Shown in pieces: positions 1 to 7,087 of a DNA stretch of 64,000 nt. The stretch spans positions 620,001-684,000 of the forward strand of contig NZ_JACCBA010000001.1 in NCBI RefSeq assembly GCF_013409365.1, written 5' to 3'. The stretch is from Actinomadura luteofluorescens. Lineage in GTDB: Bacteria > Actinomycetota > Actinomycetes > Streptosporangiales > Streptosporangiaceae. The first letter of the stretch is position 1, and each line of letters begins with the position of its first letter. The notes under the pieces are model-generated. The model searched no databases. It was not told where the DNA came from and saw nothing but the letters and a program-made list of their open reading frames with translations. A program made the position numbers and the translations under genes.

Positions 1-175
1 AGATGTCGCAGGCGACGACCCGGATTGCTCCCACGTCGAACCCCACTGGTACTCCCTACCGCACTCCCTCGCCCAAGAGCGCTCGGATGGTGCCCCACCC
101 CAGTCCTAACACGCCCGGACGGCACCATCTAGCGGACTCCACGCCTCCCCAGATCTGCGCAGAGCACAACGAACC

Positions 176-361
176 ATGTTCGGCTTCCGCAACCGATGGC
201 TGCGCTCGTTCGCCGACACGACCGGCGAGTGCGTGGAGGCCGTCGGCGGCGAGGGCGGCGATGCCGGGGCGCGCCTGGCCAAGCTACGCGACTTCTCCCT
301 CTTCGCCGCGTCGGAGATGGCGAGCATGCAAGAACGGTGGAAGCAGGCGCAAAGCGAGTAA
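176..361 (+). CDS. Small hypothetical protein (61 aa)
   Basis: This is a possible short gene of 61 codons beginning MFGFRNRW and ending in a charged helix-like tail (ERWKQAQSE). The residue composition looks protein-like: Phe, Trp and acidic residues are spread evenly, with no long Arg/Pro runs as in shadow frames. No domain is recognised. No strong Shine-Dalgarno stands before the ATG, which keeps confidence low. A perfect 20-bp hairpin about 80 bp downstream would end its transcript. It could be a soluble helical protein; no function is proposed. Confidence 0.35.
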   Translation: MFGFRNRWLRSFADTTGECVEAVGGEGGDAGARLAKLRDFSLFAASEMASMQERWKQAQSE

Positions 362-443
362 CCGCGCCCTCAGCGGGCGGCGCCAGGCCGCCGAGGAGTC
401 CCTGCGAAGCGCCGTCCGGGACGGCAGGCTGACGCCCGGACGT

Positions 444-485
444 GACAGGCCCCGCTCCCGTCCGAGGACGGGAGCGGGGCCTGTC
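444..485. terminator. Strong bidirectional hairpin terminator
   Basis: A perfect inverted repeat has 20-nt arms at 444-463 and 466-485 separated by only two bases. The arms are GC-rich. It lies between the rightward small ORF and the leftward double-psi-barrel gene ending at 506, so it can serve both. There is no clear T-tract, which is usual for actinomycete terminators. Confidence 0.8.
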
Positions 486-505
486 ATGAGACCTGGGCTG
501 TCTGG

Positions 506-1234
506 TCAGCCGAGGGGCTTCGGGGCGCCCTTCTTGCCGGCGCCGTGGCCCCAGGAGAGGACCTCGTACTTGACGCCCTTCAGGTGGCCCGCCGAGGTAC
601 CGGTGTTGTACTTGCTGCTCGGCTTCTTGCCGTCCACGAGGTGGCGGAAGGTGTAGGTGTCTAGGTCGAGCATGACGCCGCGGTGCGACGGCTCGCCCGG
701 CCCGCGGTCGCCGACGAAGCCGGTGACGCTGCGGCCCTTGTAGGTGACCTTCACCTTGGTGTGCATGGGCCAGCTCGGGCTGGCGAACAGGCCCTTCTGC
801 ATCGGCTTGCCGCCGGCGGGGGCGCCGGTGTCACCGTTCACGCCGGACCCGTCGTCCCAGAAGTAGGACGCCTTCGTCTTGCCGCTGAACAGGGCCTTCG
901 GGCCCTTCTTCACGGGCTTGGCGGTGGCATGGCGGGCGGCCTGCATGTCGTTCTGCCCGGTCACCTGCTGCCCGGTCGCCTGCTGCCCGGCGGCCTTGGG
1001 CTCGGACACCCGCTGCCCGGTGACCTTGTGCCCGGACACCAGCTGGTCGGTGACGTTGTGCCCGATCAACTGCTGCCCGGCGGCCTTGTGCGCGGTCACC
1101 TGCTGTCCGGTGACCTTCTGCGCCGTCGGCTCGTCCGCCGGGCCCCCATGAGTGGCCCCGGCCGCCACGCCCGTCACCAGCAGGCCCGCGAGGGCGGTGC
1201 CGATCAGGGCGGTGTCGATGACTCGCTGCTGCAT
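506..1234 (-). CDS. Secreted double-psi beta-barrel (RlpA-like) protein with pentapeptide-period repeat
   Basis: This is a predicted exported cell-wall protein. A signal peptide (charged start, hydrophobic LIGTALAGLLVTGVAAGA) is followed by an 11-fold five-residue repeat of the VTGQQ/VSGHK/AAGQQ type. A C-terminal domain of about 120 residues has RlpA/DPBB features: an ASYFWDDGSG segment like the RlpA ASWYG start, a VKVTYKGRSV strand, the DRGPG turn, and a DLDTYTFRHL strand where RlpA has its DLS segment. The ATG at 1240 abuts AAAGG (1241-1245) directly, while the ATG at 1234 lies six bases from it, so 1234 is chosen; the protein is then 242 aa. DPBB proteins bind or cut peptidoglycan; whether this one is enzymatic is unclear. 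It follows the CHAP hydrolase gene on the same strand, suggesting a shared cell-wall role. Confidence 0.8.
   Translation of the reverse strand: MQQRVIDTALIGTALAGLLVTGVAAGATHGGPADEPTAQKVTGQQVTAHKAAGQQLIGHNVTDQLVSGHKVTGQRVSEPKAAGQQATGQQVTGQNDMQAARHATAKPVKKGPKALFSGKTKASYFWDDGSGVNGDTGAPAGGKPMQKGLFASPSWPMHTKVKVTYKGRSVTGFVGDRGPGEPSHRGVMLDLDTYTFRHLVDGKKPSSKYNTGTSAGHLKGVKYEVLSWGHGAGKKGAPKPLG
950..1114 (-). repeat. Eleven tandem 15-bp units encoding a pentapeptide-period repeat
   Basis: Within the double-psi-barrel gene, about residues 43-97 (counted from the upstream ATG) read as eleven five-residue units: VTGQQ, VTAHK, AAGQQ, LIGHN, VTDQL, VSGHK, VTGQR, VSEPK, AAGQQ, ATGQQ, VTGQN. The consensus is small/hydrophobic, small, Gly, Gln/His, Gln/Lys. 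It forms a linker between the signal peptide and the barrel. It is not the A(D/N)LXX quadrilateral-helix pentapeptide repeat. Confidence 0.8.
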
Positions 1235-1402
1235 GTTCATCCTTTGCTCGGTGGTCCGGGCGCCGGGTCACGCCTTCGGGCGTGAGGGGCTCGCCGTTGG
1301 GGCATGACGGACCCGGCGCACGGCACGTGGGCGTGCTCGCGACGTGGGTGTGATCGCGCGGGGATGGAGAGGGGGCGCACCACTGGACGGTGCGGGGCAA
1401 GG

Positions 1403-1417
1403 GGCCGCTGAACGGCC
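1403..1417 (-). terminator. Short hairpin after the CHAP gene
   Basis: A small inverted repeat (GGCCG, five-base loop, CGGCC) lies just past the stop of the CHAP gene on the minus strand. It is short and could be only a weak terminator, so read-through into the double-psi-barrel gene is possible. Confidence 0.3.
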
Positions 1418-1422
1418 TCAGC

Positions 1423-2091
1423 TCACCGGTACTCGGGGTAGCCGTAGCCGGCGACGGTGGAGGTGTCGCGGACCTTCTTCTTCACGGCGTCGCCGGTGTT
1501 GCCCTCGATGGTGTTGATGGTCCCGTCGTGGTTGTCCTTCACGACGATGCCGACGTGCTCGACGCCCTTGATACCGCCGCCGTTCCAGGCGAAGAAGACC
1601 ACGGCCCCGGGCTTCGGGGTCTCGCCGAAGCGGCCGGTCTTCTTGAACCACTTGGCGTGGCTGACGGTGTAGGCGTCGGCGCCCATGCCCTTGGTGCCGG
1701 TGTGCTGGCCCAGCCAGGACACGAACATGTCGCACCACGACTGGCCCTTGTAGACCGAGGCGCTGTCGGCACCGATCCGGTGGGCGTTCTGCTCGCCCAG
1801 CGGCGAGCCGACGTACCAGTCGTTGAACTTGCTGTTGCCCGAGGCGTCCTCGTGGGTGCCGACCTGCGTGCGGGCGAGGTTGATGACGTCCTGCGCGGAG
1901 GCGCCGGCCTGGGCGCCGCTGGCGTCGGCCTTGGACACGGGGGCGACGTTCACGGTGTTCGCGGGCTTGGCGTCCGCCTGGGCTGCCGGGGCCAGGGAGG
2001 CGAAGCCGAACGCGCCCGCCAGGGACAGGACGGCTCCGGCGGCGACGCGGGCGCCCATGCGCTTGGTCAGGTCGAAGGTACGAACGGTCAT
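1423..2091 (-). CDS. Secreted CHAP-domain peptidoglycan amidohydrolase
   Basis: This 222-aa exported protein has a signal peptide (RVAAGAVLSLAGAFGFASL, cleavage near AQA) and a C-terminal CHAP domain from about residue 65. The catalytic Cys sits in QSWCDMFVSWLG and the His in GVEHVGIVVKD, with the acidic/Asn region IEGNTGD following, as in actinomycete CHAP hydrolases. CHAP enzymes cut peptide or amide bonds in peptidoglycan. The gene has a good Shine-Dalgarno (AGGAG, nine bases upstream). Its leader carries a c-di-AMP riboswitch, so expression should respond to c-di-AMP as for resuscitation and cell-wall lytic genes of Streptomyces. The RlpA-like gene lies downstream in the same direction. 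Confidence 0.93.
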   Translation of the reverse strand: MTVRTFDLTKRMGARVAAGAVLSLAGAFGFASLAPAAQADAKPANTVNVAPVSKADASGAQAGASAQDVINLARTQVGTHEDASGNSKFNDWYVGSPLGEQNAHRIGADSASVYKGQSWCDMFVSWLGQHTGTKGMGADAYTVSHAKWFKKTGRFGETPKPGAVVFFAWNGGGIKGVEHVGIVVKDNHDGTINTIEGNTGDAVKKKVRDTSTVAGYGYPEYR

Positions 2092-2115
2092 GCGAAGGTT
2101 CTCCTGAGTTCTTCC

Positions 2116-2268
2116 AGTCCGCCTACCGGGTTAGCTGTCGGGTTCGGGCGTGGAAGTGGCCCTACCGCGGCCCCGCGCATGGCGGGGGTGCGGATTCACC
2201 CCGGTGTTTCGGTGGGTCCCCGGCTCCGCTGCGCCATGATCGGCGCTCTGCGGACTCGGCGGCGGACG
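2116..2268 (-). promoter_or_regulatory. c-di-AMP riboswitch (ydaO/yuaA type)
   Basis: Read on the minus strand, the leader holds the conserved ydaO blocks in order: the GCCGCCGAGTCC start, GGGGACCCACCG, ACACCGGGGTGAATCC, GGTAGGG, and the closing CGAACCCGACAGCTAACCC followed by GGTAGGCGGA. The 5' TCCGCC (2261-2266) pairs with the 3' GGCGGA (2118-2123) to form P1. In actinomycetes this motif controls secreted cell-wall hydrolases such as rpf and NlpC/CHAP genes. It ends about 25 bases before the CHAP start codon. Whether it works by termination or by ribosome access cannot be read from the sequence. Confidence 0.9.
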
Positions 2269-2269
2269 T

Positions 2270-3266
2270 GCCTTGATCGGCCGTCCTGATGATCAGGGAC
2301 TCGACGCGCCCTTCATGATCTGGTCGGGCGCTCCGGACGGGCTTTCCCGTCGGTCACACACCCACAACAGGTTCAAGCGGCCCCATATTTCGTCAAGTCC
2401 ATCCCAAAGACGCGACCCACCTGCAAAGACTCTCCAAAGCTCCCTGCACGCAAGGGCTGTGGACCGGTCAAGTCCGCCCAAGATTTCTTGTCGGCCCCCT
2501 CCACCCCGAGGGATCGACCCCGCCTGACCGCCCAGGACGTTCCCTGAAATGCGCACACCACATGATCCGTTGCCTTTAAGACGCGGGCGCGGGTCTGAGC
2601 CGACCGGGCGCCGAAGGTGGGGCCGGATCCCCCGCCGCCTGCGGTGATGCCGGACGTGAGCGATGCCTGAGGCGGAGGAACAACGCAGGGAACTGAACGG
2701 CCCTCGGCACCGGCGAGCCGCTCCTTCCCGCCCGCAGTCCACCCCCGCACGCGTGGGATCTCTGTCGTCTAGGCAGGTCGACACCACAGTCCTCAGGCTG
2801 CGGAAGAGCGTCTGGTCTCACCCCGGACGAGCCCGCCCGGGCAGGTAGATCGGGATCTTGCAAGAGGGCGCGCCTTGGGTGGGTGGGGGACGCTACGCGC
2901 AACGGACCCTCGAACACGATCCGGTTGCCTAAGCCGTTGAGGTTCTTCTCGAACCGTTACTGCTCGGCCGATCGTCGGCATCGACGATCTCGGCGATGAG
3001 TACAACGCCGTCCACTCGAATCCCCATGGCGCGGGCCGTTGTCGGCCGGGCGCTCTTGGCACGCGCTATCGACGCGAGCGGGAGCAGCGAGCCGGACCCC
3101 CTGGCCGCGGCCTCGGTGACTTCGCTGAGCAGGTCACCCGGGGTTCTCGGATGCCGGAACCAGCACACGGAGCCGACCACACGAACCCAACTAAAAGCAA
3201 CCATATAATCACCGCGGATGGGCTCGGAAGAGCACTGGAAGCGCTCCCATCCAAGCCGCTGTCCGA
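2270..3266. other. Gene-poor stretch of about 1 kb
   Basis: No convincing gene is seen here. Open frames are short, lack Shine-Dalgarno sequences and translate to Arg/Pro-rich strings. Base composition is lower in GC than the neighbours. The part nearest the riboswitch must hold the CHAP promoter. A 91-codon minus frame at 2929-3204 (VVGSVCWFRHPRTPGDLLSE) has a somewhat protein-like composition and could be a remnant, but it is not called. Confidence 0.5.
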
Positions 3267-3269
3267 TGC

Positions 3270-3911
3270 TCAGCTCATCGCTATGGCGAACAGCGCACCC
3301 AGTAGCATGAACGGCCCGAAGGGTATCTCGGTCTTTCTCGTCGCCTTGCGGAGCGCTATGAGCGCGATGCCGAACAGGCCCCCGAAGAAGAAGCCGGCGA
3401 CCAATCCGAGCAGCCAGGCGCCCGAGCCCAGCCAGCCCAGGTACAGGCCGAGGACCCCTGCCAGCTTGACGTCACCCCGCCCGATCGACCGCGCCGCGAA
3501 CAGCCGCTGGACGGCGTAGGCGGCCCACAGCGCCACCGCGCCCGCCAGCGCGCCCACCAGCGGCCAGAACTCGGCGGCCACCAGCGTGGCCACCATCAGC
3601 AGCCCCGTGCCGATCGGGTAGGACGGCAGGACGAGCAGGTCGGGCAGCCGCCTGACCGCCAGGTCCACGGCCGCGAGAAGGGTGCCGACGGTCCCCAGGT
3701 AGAGGAACGCCGGCAGCTCGGGAACGAGCCCGATGCGCCAGGCCAGCAGGGCCCAGACGGCGGCCGTCGCGGACGCCACCGCCAGTCTCGGCGCCAGCCG
3801 GGCGGCCCGCCGGGCACGCGCCTGCTCCGGCAGGAAGCGCCAGGCGTGCGGCGCGGCGAACCAGCCGACGGCTCCGCCGGCCGCCGCGCCTCCCGCGACG
3901 AGCGCGATCAC
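3270..3911 (-). CDS. tadV: TadV/CpaA-type prepilin peptidase
   Basis: This is an A24-family membrane aspartyl protease that would cleave Flp and TadE/F prepilins at the Gly before the hydrophobic helix. The 213-aa protein is polytopic. The first catalytic Asp is in LAAVDLAVRRLPDLL and the second in the GxGD signature IGRGDVKLAG. It lacks the N-terminal zinc/methylase domain of PilD, as expected for TadV. The gene follows the TadG-like gene by six bases, forming a two-gene leftward operon divergent from the main tad operon. Substrates in this locus would be the Flp pilin at 14.2 kb and the TadE-like segments at 8.3 and 8.7 kb. Confidence 0.9.
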   Translation of the reverse strand: MIALVAGGAAAGGAVGWFAAPHAWRFLPEQARARRAARLAPRLAVASATAAVWALLAWRIGLVPELPAFLYLGTVGTLLAAVDLAVRRLPDLLVLPSYPIGTGLLMVATLVAAEFWPLVGALAGAVALWAAYAVQRLFAARSIGRGDVKLAGVLGLYLGWLGSGAWLLGLVAGFFFGGLFGIALIALRKATRKTEIPFGPFMLLGALFAIAMS

Positions 3912-3917
3912 CGCTCG

Positions 3918-5108
3918 CTACCGGTGCTGCGCGGGGCGGGTGAAGGCCGCCGGGGCGCCGGCGGTGCCGGGGGCGCCGTAGCCCGTGATCCGGGCGCGGC
4001 CGTCGCCGGTGAACTCGGCGTAGGTGCGGGCGGCGGGGTCCAGTACGATGCCGACCCGCTCGGGCCGACCGTCCTCGCCCCGGAGAAACACCAGGTCGGC
4101 GGCCTTCTCCTCGCCCGGCCGTACGGGGGCGCCGTAGGCGCGCAGGGCGCCGATCCCGTCGGGGATCTCCAGCCCTGCCAGTCGGTGCACCTCGCGGACG
4201 AATCCGGATCCGTCGCAGGCCGCGCGCCTCCAGCGCTCATCGAATTCCTTCCGTGATGCGTCGTCGCCGCCCGGCGGCCGGGCGGCGAGCCGGGTGCAGG
4301 GCCCGGTCCCAGGGCCGATCCGCCGGTAGGTCTCGGCCAGCACGCGCGCCGCGGCGGGTGGGGTGCCGGGCGGGGGGTTGGGGACGGCGCCGTCGGGCTC
4401 GCCGCCGTAGGTTTCGGGGTCGTCGGCGTCGACGAGGTTCGCCCGGAAGCGGCGGCCGACCGCGGTCCGGTCGCCATCGGGCCAGGCCCGCACGCCGTCG
4501 CAGATCAGCCGCGGCGTCCCGGCGCTCCCCGGAACGCGGGCGCAGGAGGGCAGGTCGAGCCGGGCGGCGGCCGTCGCGGTGCCGGAGCGGCCGAGGCCGC
4601 GCTCGCCGAACCTGTCCCGGCAAAGGCGGGTCTCGGTGGGGAGTGGGGACGCCGTGGCGCCGGGAGCGGGCGGCGTTTCTGGAGGCTTCGTGCTCTCCTC
4701 GGCGCCGGGCGCCCCGGCCTCCGGCACCGGACTGGTCACCTTGCAGTCGCGGGTCGCGACCGACACGCTCGCGGTGCGGCCGCGTAGCCCGCTCAACCGG
4801 ACCGGCCCGACCAGGTCGGCCCCGTTCAGCCCGGCGTAGCGGGCCGCGCGCTCCCTCGCCGCGTCCTCGCCGACGTCCCAGTAGGCCGCCCCGCGGGGGT
4901 CGACCCCGGCGAGCGCCAGTTCGAGGGCGTACTCGCGCAGCGGCTGCACCGCCGCCAGGGCCGCCGCGTCCGCCGCGACCTGAGCGCGGCCGCGCAGGTC
5001 GCTGGAGAAGGCCAGCCGGCCGACCAGCATCGTGGCGGCGACCAGGAGCAGCGTCATCCCCACCACCAGCACGATGGTGGCTCCGCCGCGGTCCCGTTCG
5101 GCCCTCAC
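3918..5108 (-). CDS. TadG-like protein with a degenerate NlpC/P60-like C-terminal domain
   Basis: This 396-aa protein begins with a Tad/TadG-type segment: RGGATIVLVVGM, one membrane helix, then the ALAAVQ motif typical of TadG N-termini (RAQVAADAAALAAV). A variable, Pro-rich middle follows. The last 90 residues resemble the NlpC/P60 fold: CDGSGFVREVHRLAG where the family has DCSGLVxYVYxxAG, then GEEKAADLVFLRG like the PGDLVFF turn, and ERVGIVLD where active enzymes have HVGIYxG. The Cys is displaced and the catalytic His is Arg, so hydrolase activity is doubtful. It is probably anchored in the membrane with the C-terminus outside, perhaps binding peptidoglycan. It is the first gene of the operon with tadV. 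Confidence 0.75.
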   Translation of the reverse strand: MRAERDRGGATIVLVVGMTLLLVAATMLVGRLAFSSDLRGRAQVAADAAALAAVQPLREYALELALAGVDPRGAAYWDVGEDAARERAARYAGLNGADLVGPVRLSGLRGRTASVSVATRDCKVTSPVPEAGAPGAEESTKPPETPPAPGATASPLPTETRLCRDRFGERGLGRSGTATAAARLDLPSCARVPGSAGTPRLICDGVRAWPDGDRTAVGRRFRANLVDADDPETYGGEPDGAVPNPPPGTPPAAARVLAETYRRIGPGTGPCTRLAARPPGGDDASRKEFDERWRRAACDGSGFVREVHRLAGLEIPDGIGALRAYGAPVRPGEEKAADLVFLRGEDGRPERVGIVLDPAARTYAEFTGDGRARITGYGAPGTAGAPAAFTRPAQHR

Positions 5109-5265
5109 CTGTCACTACGCATTCTCTGTCATTTCCCGGCTGAATCCGGCCGCCAATCGACCGTCCCGCCGCGACGGTAAAACTCGGGGCCGCGCGGCGG
5201 GCAGGGCCGATGGGCCCAATAAAGTCCCTCAATCAACGCTCGACGGAGCTTTTCCGGCTTCCTAC

Positions 5266-5301
5266 CCCGATGCTTGACATCTCAACATAATCGGGTCTAA
5301 A
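5266..5301 (+). promoter_or_regulatory. Likely promoter of the rightward tad operon with overlapping inverted repeat
   Basis: A TTGACA box (5274-5279) is followed after 16 bases by TCTAAA (5296-5301), a sigma70-like promoter about 50 bases before the first start codon. An inverted repeat CCCGAT (5266-5271) / ATCGGG (5290-5295) overlaps it and could bind a regulator. The 242-bp gap also holds the leftward tadG-tadV promoter. Confidence 0.5.
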
Positions 5302-5350
5302 CAAAGACAACCAAGCACCGTTCGCCACCGACCCGAGGTCCTGGAGAGCG

Positions 5351-6421
5351 ATGAACGAGCACCGTGTCCGCCGTGCCGTCGTGGCCATCGGCGATCTACC
5401 CAGCACCGGCCACGTCCCGGCCGAGCCGGCCGAGCGGCTGACCGTGCCGAGTGCTCTGACCGGCACCGCCGACGCCTACGAACGGGTCGCCGCCCACCTG
5501 GCCGATTTCGCCGAGATCCTGGTCGTCTACCCGGAATGGGACGCCGCCCCGGCGCGGCGGCTGCTGCCGGTCGTCCGAGGCCTCCTGGACACCGACCGGG
5601 TCGCGGAGCTCGGGCTGCGGTTGCCGCCGCTGGCCTTCTCCCTCGTCGCCGACCTGCTGGCGCACTCCGCGCGGTACATGCCGCTGGGGCTGCTGGCGCG
5701 GGTGAGCGAGCGGCTGGAGCGCGAGGTCGCGGCCGGTGCCCGGATGGGCAGCGTCACCCGGCTGGCGAACGTGCCGGCCGGGCTGCGCCAGCACGTGCGG
5801 TCGTACGTGCCGGGCTCCGGCTTCGTGGCCTGGGCCGCGCCGGTGCCCCGGGTGGACGCCGTCAACCGCCGCACCGGCACCGTCGACCCGCCCGAACCGG
5901 TTCCGGACGGGCAGGTCCACCTGCTGGTCGCGCGGCGGGACGGGGAGTTCCCCGGCCTCCGGGACAGGCTGGTCGAGGCGTTCCGGCCGGACAAGGTCCT
6001 GGACGTCGCGCCGCAGCCGCTCGGCACCCGCTACTGGGGCACCCGCCGGCACGCGGAGTTCGTCGCGTTCAGCACCGCCCCCTCCGCGTTCCGCGCGCTG
6101 GTCCAGGGCGAGCGGTTCTGGCACTGCCCCTGGTGCCGCCGCCCGACGGCCTCCGAGATCTGCCCGTCCTGCCGCATGTTCCAGACCGACCCACCGCACC
6201 AGAACCAGAGCTGGCCGCCCGCCCCGCCGGACCCGGCCCCCGGCCGCGAGGCCGCGCCGGCCGCCCGCGACGGCGCCGCGGTGCCGCTCGGCGACTCCCC
6301 CACCCCCATCCTGACCAGCGCAGTGAGGACGACCGTGAGAACGCCCATCGCCCTGCCCCCGGCGGGCACGGCCGCCGCCCACTCCAGCGGCGCCCCCGAC
6401 GATCCCGCGAGGTCCGCGTGA
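5351..6421 (+). CDS. Tad-locus protein of unknown function with C-terminal zinc ribbon
   Basis: This 356-aa soluble protein opens the rightward tad operon (GGAG before the ATG). No enzyme family is recognised. Residues 1-170 are helical and Leu/Arg-rich (LLPVVRGLLDTDRVAELG), and the middle holds VHLLVARRDGEFPGLRDRL. Near residue 259 two CxxC pairs, CPWCRRP and CPSCRMF, form a treble/ribbon-type zinc site. The last 80 residues are Pro/Ala-rich and probably disordered. Its stop overlaps the GTG start of cpaB, so the two are translationally coupled. It may be a cytoplasmic assembly or regulatory factor; that is inference from position only. Confidence 0.7.
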   Translation: MNEHRVRRAVVAIGDLPSTGHVPAEPAERLTVPSALTGTADAYERVAAHLADFAEILVVYPEWDAAPARRLLPVVRGLLDTDRVAELGLRLPPLAFSLVADLLAHSARYMPLGLLARVSERLEREVAAGARMGSVTRLANVPAGLRQHVRSYVPGSGFVAWAAPVPRVDAVNRRTGTVDPPEPVPDGQVHLLVARRDGEFPGLRDRLVEAFRPDKVLDVAPQPLGTRYWGTRRHAEFVAFSTAPSAFRALVQGERFWHCPWCRRPTASEICPSCRMFQTDPPHQNQSWPPAPPDPAPGREAAPAARDGAAVPLGDSPTPILTSAVRTTVRTPIALPPAGTAAAHSSGAPDDPARSA

Positions 6422-7083
6422 ACCCCCGGCAGCGGCGCGGCGCGGTGCTGCTGGGCGTCGCGGTCCTAGGCTCCGCCTTCGTGTTCGCCTCGGTCTACCG
6501 CTACGTCGCCTCCGTGCGCGCGGAGGTCGGCCCGAAGCTCAGCGTCCTGGTCGTGACCAAGGAGGTCGGCGCCTACCAGCGTCCCGGTCCGGACGCCCTG
6601 GCGACGCGGACGATGCCCCGCCAGTGGATCCCGCCCAGCGGGATCCTGCACCGGCCCGAGGAGATCGGCGACCGGGTGGCCGCCACCCGGCTGCGGCCCG
6701 GCACCTACCTCGTGCCGGACCTGCTGACCGCCCAGCCCGACCTGCGGCCCGGCCAGCGGGCGATCACCCTCCAGGTGACCGTCGACCCCAACGTCACCGG
6801 CCGGCTGCGGGCCGGTGCGCTGACCGACGTCTACGCCACGTTCCCGGCGCAGGGGAAGCGGCAGGCCTGCGCGTCGCGGATCGTCTCGCGCGCCCTGGTC
6901 CTGCAGGTCGGGCGGCGGGAGGGGGAGCATGTCGCGATCATGTTCGCGTTCGACGGCCGCGACTCCCTCAAGGTCACCTACGCCGAAAGCTTCGCCAACC
7001 GCATCCGGCTGGCGCTCATCAGCGAGGCCGGGGAACCGGGCGAGCTGCAACTGACCCCGCTCTGCTCCGCCCCCGTGAGGTGA
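6418..7083 (+). CDS. cpaB: CpaB/RcpC-like pilus assembly protein (SAF domain)
   Basis: This 221-aa protein has an N-terminal membrane helix (GAVLLGVAVLGSAFVFASVY) followed by a SAF-type domain (RPGTYLVPDLLTAQPDLRPGQRAITLQVT) and the downstream RcpC-like strands (AGALTDVYATF, SRALVLQVGR). CpaB proteins sit at the outer face of the membrane and help stabilise the Tad secretion channel. The start is the GTG at 6418, which overlaps the previous stop as GTGA and gives a clean membrane anchor. A longer in-frame reading begins at 5536, but it would overlap the upstream gene for 880 bases. The next gene starts four bases after the stop. Confidence 0.85.
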   Translation: MNPRQRRGAVLLGVAVLGSAFVFASVYRYVASVRAEVGPKLSVLVVTKEVGAYQRPGPDALATRTMPRQWIPPSGILHRPEEIGDRVAATRLRPGTYLVPDLLTAQPDLRPGQRAITLQVTVDPNVTGRLRAGALTDVYATFPAQGKRQACASRIVSRALVLQVGRREGEHVAIMFAFDGRDSLKVTYAESFANRIRLALISEAGEPGELQLTPLCSAPVR

Positions 7084-7087
7084 CGAC

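Noticed and set aside
950..1114. Possible CRISPR-like array
   Set aside because: The 15-bp units are in frame within a coding sequence and have no spacers.
2273..2787. Short frames on both strands in the gene-poor stretch
   Set aside because: No ribosome site, no domain and shadow-like composition; they also run into the riboswitch region.
4253..5143. Long plus-strand open frame of about 296 codons over the TadG-like gene
   Set aside because: It is an Arg/Pro/Gly string typical of the antisense of GC-rich coding sequence; the minus-strand gene has clear domains.
5536..7083. Long open frame running from inside the zinc-ribbon gene into cpaB
   Set aside because: Only the part after the GTG at 6418 has CpaB features; the upstream part is the out-of-frame shadow of the preceding gene.
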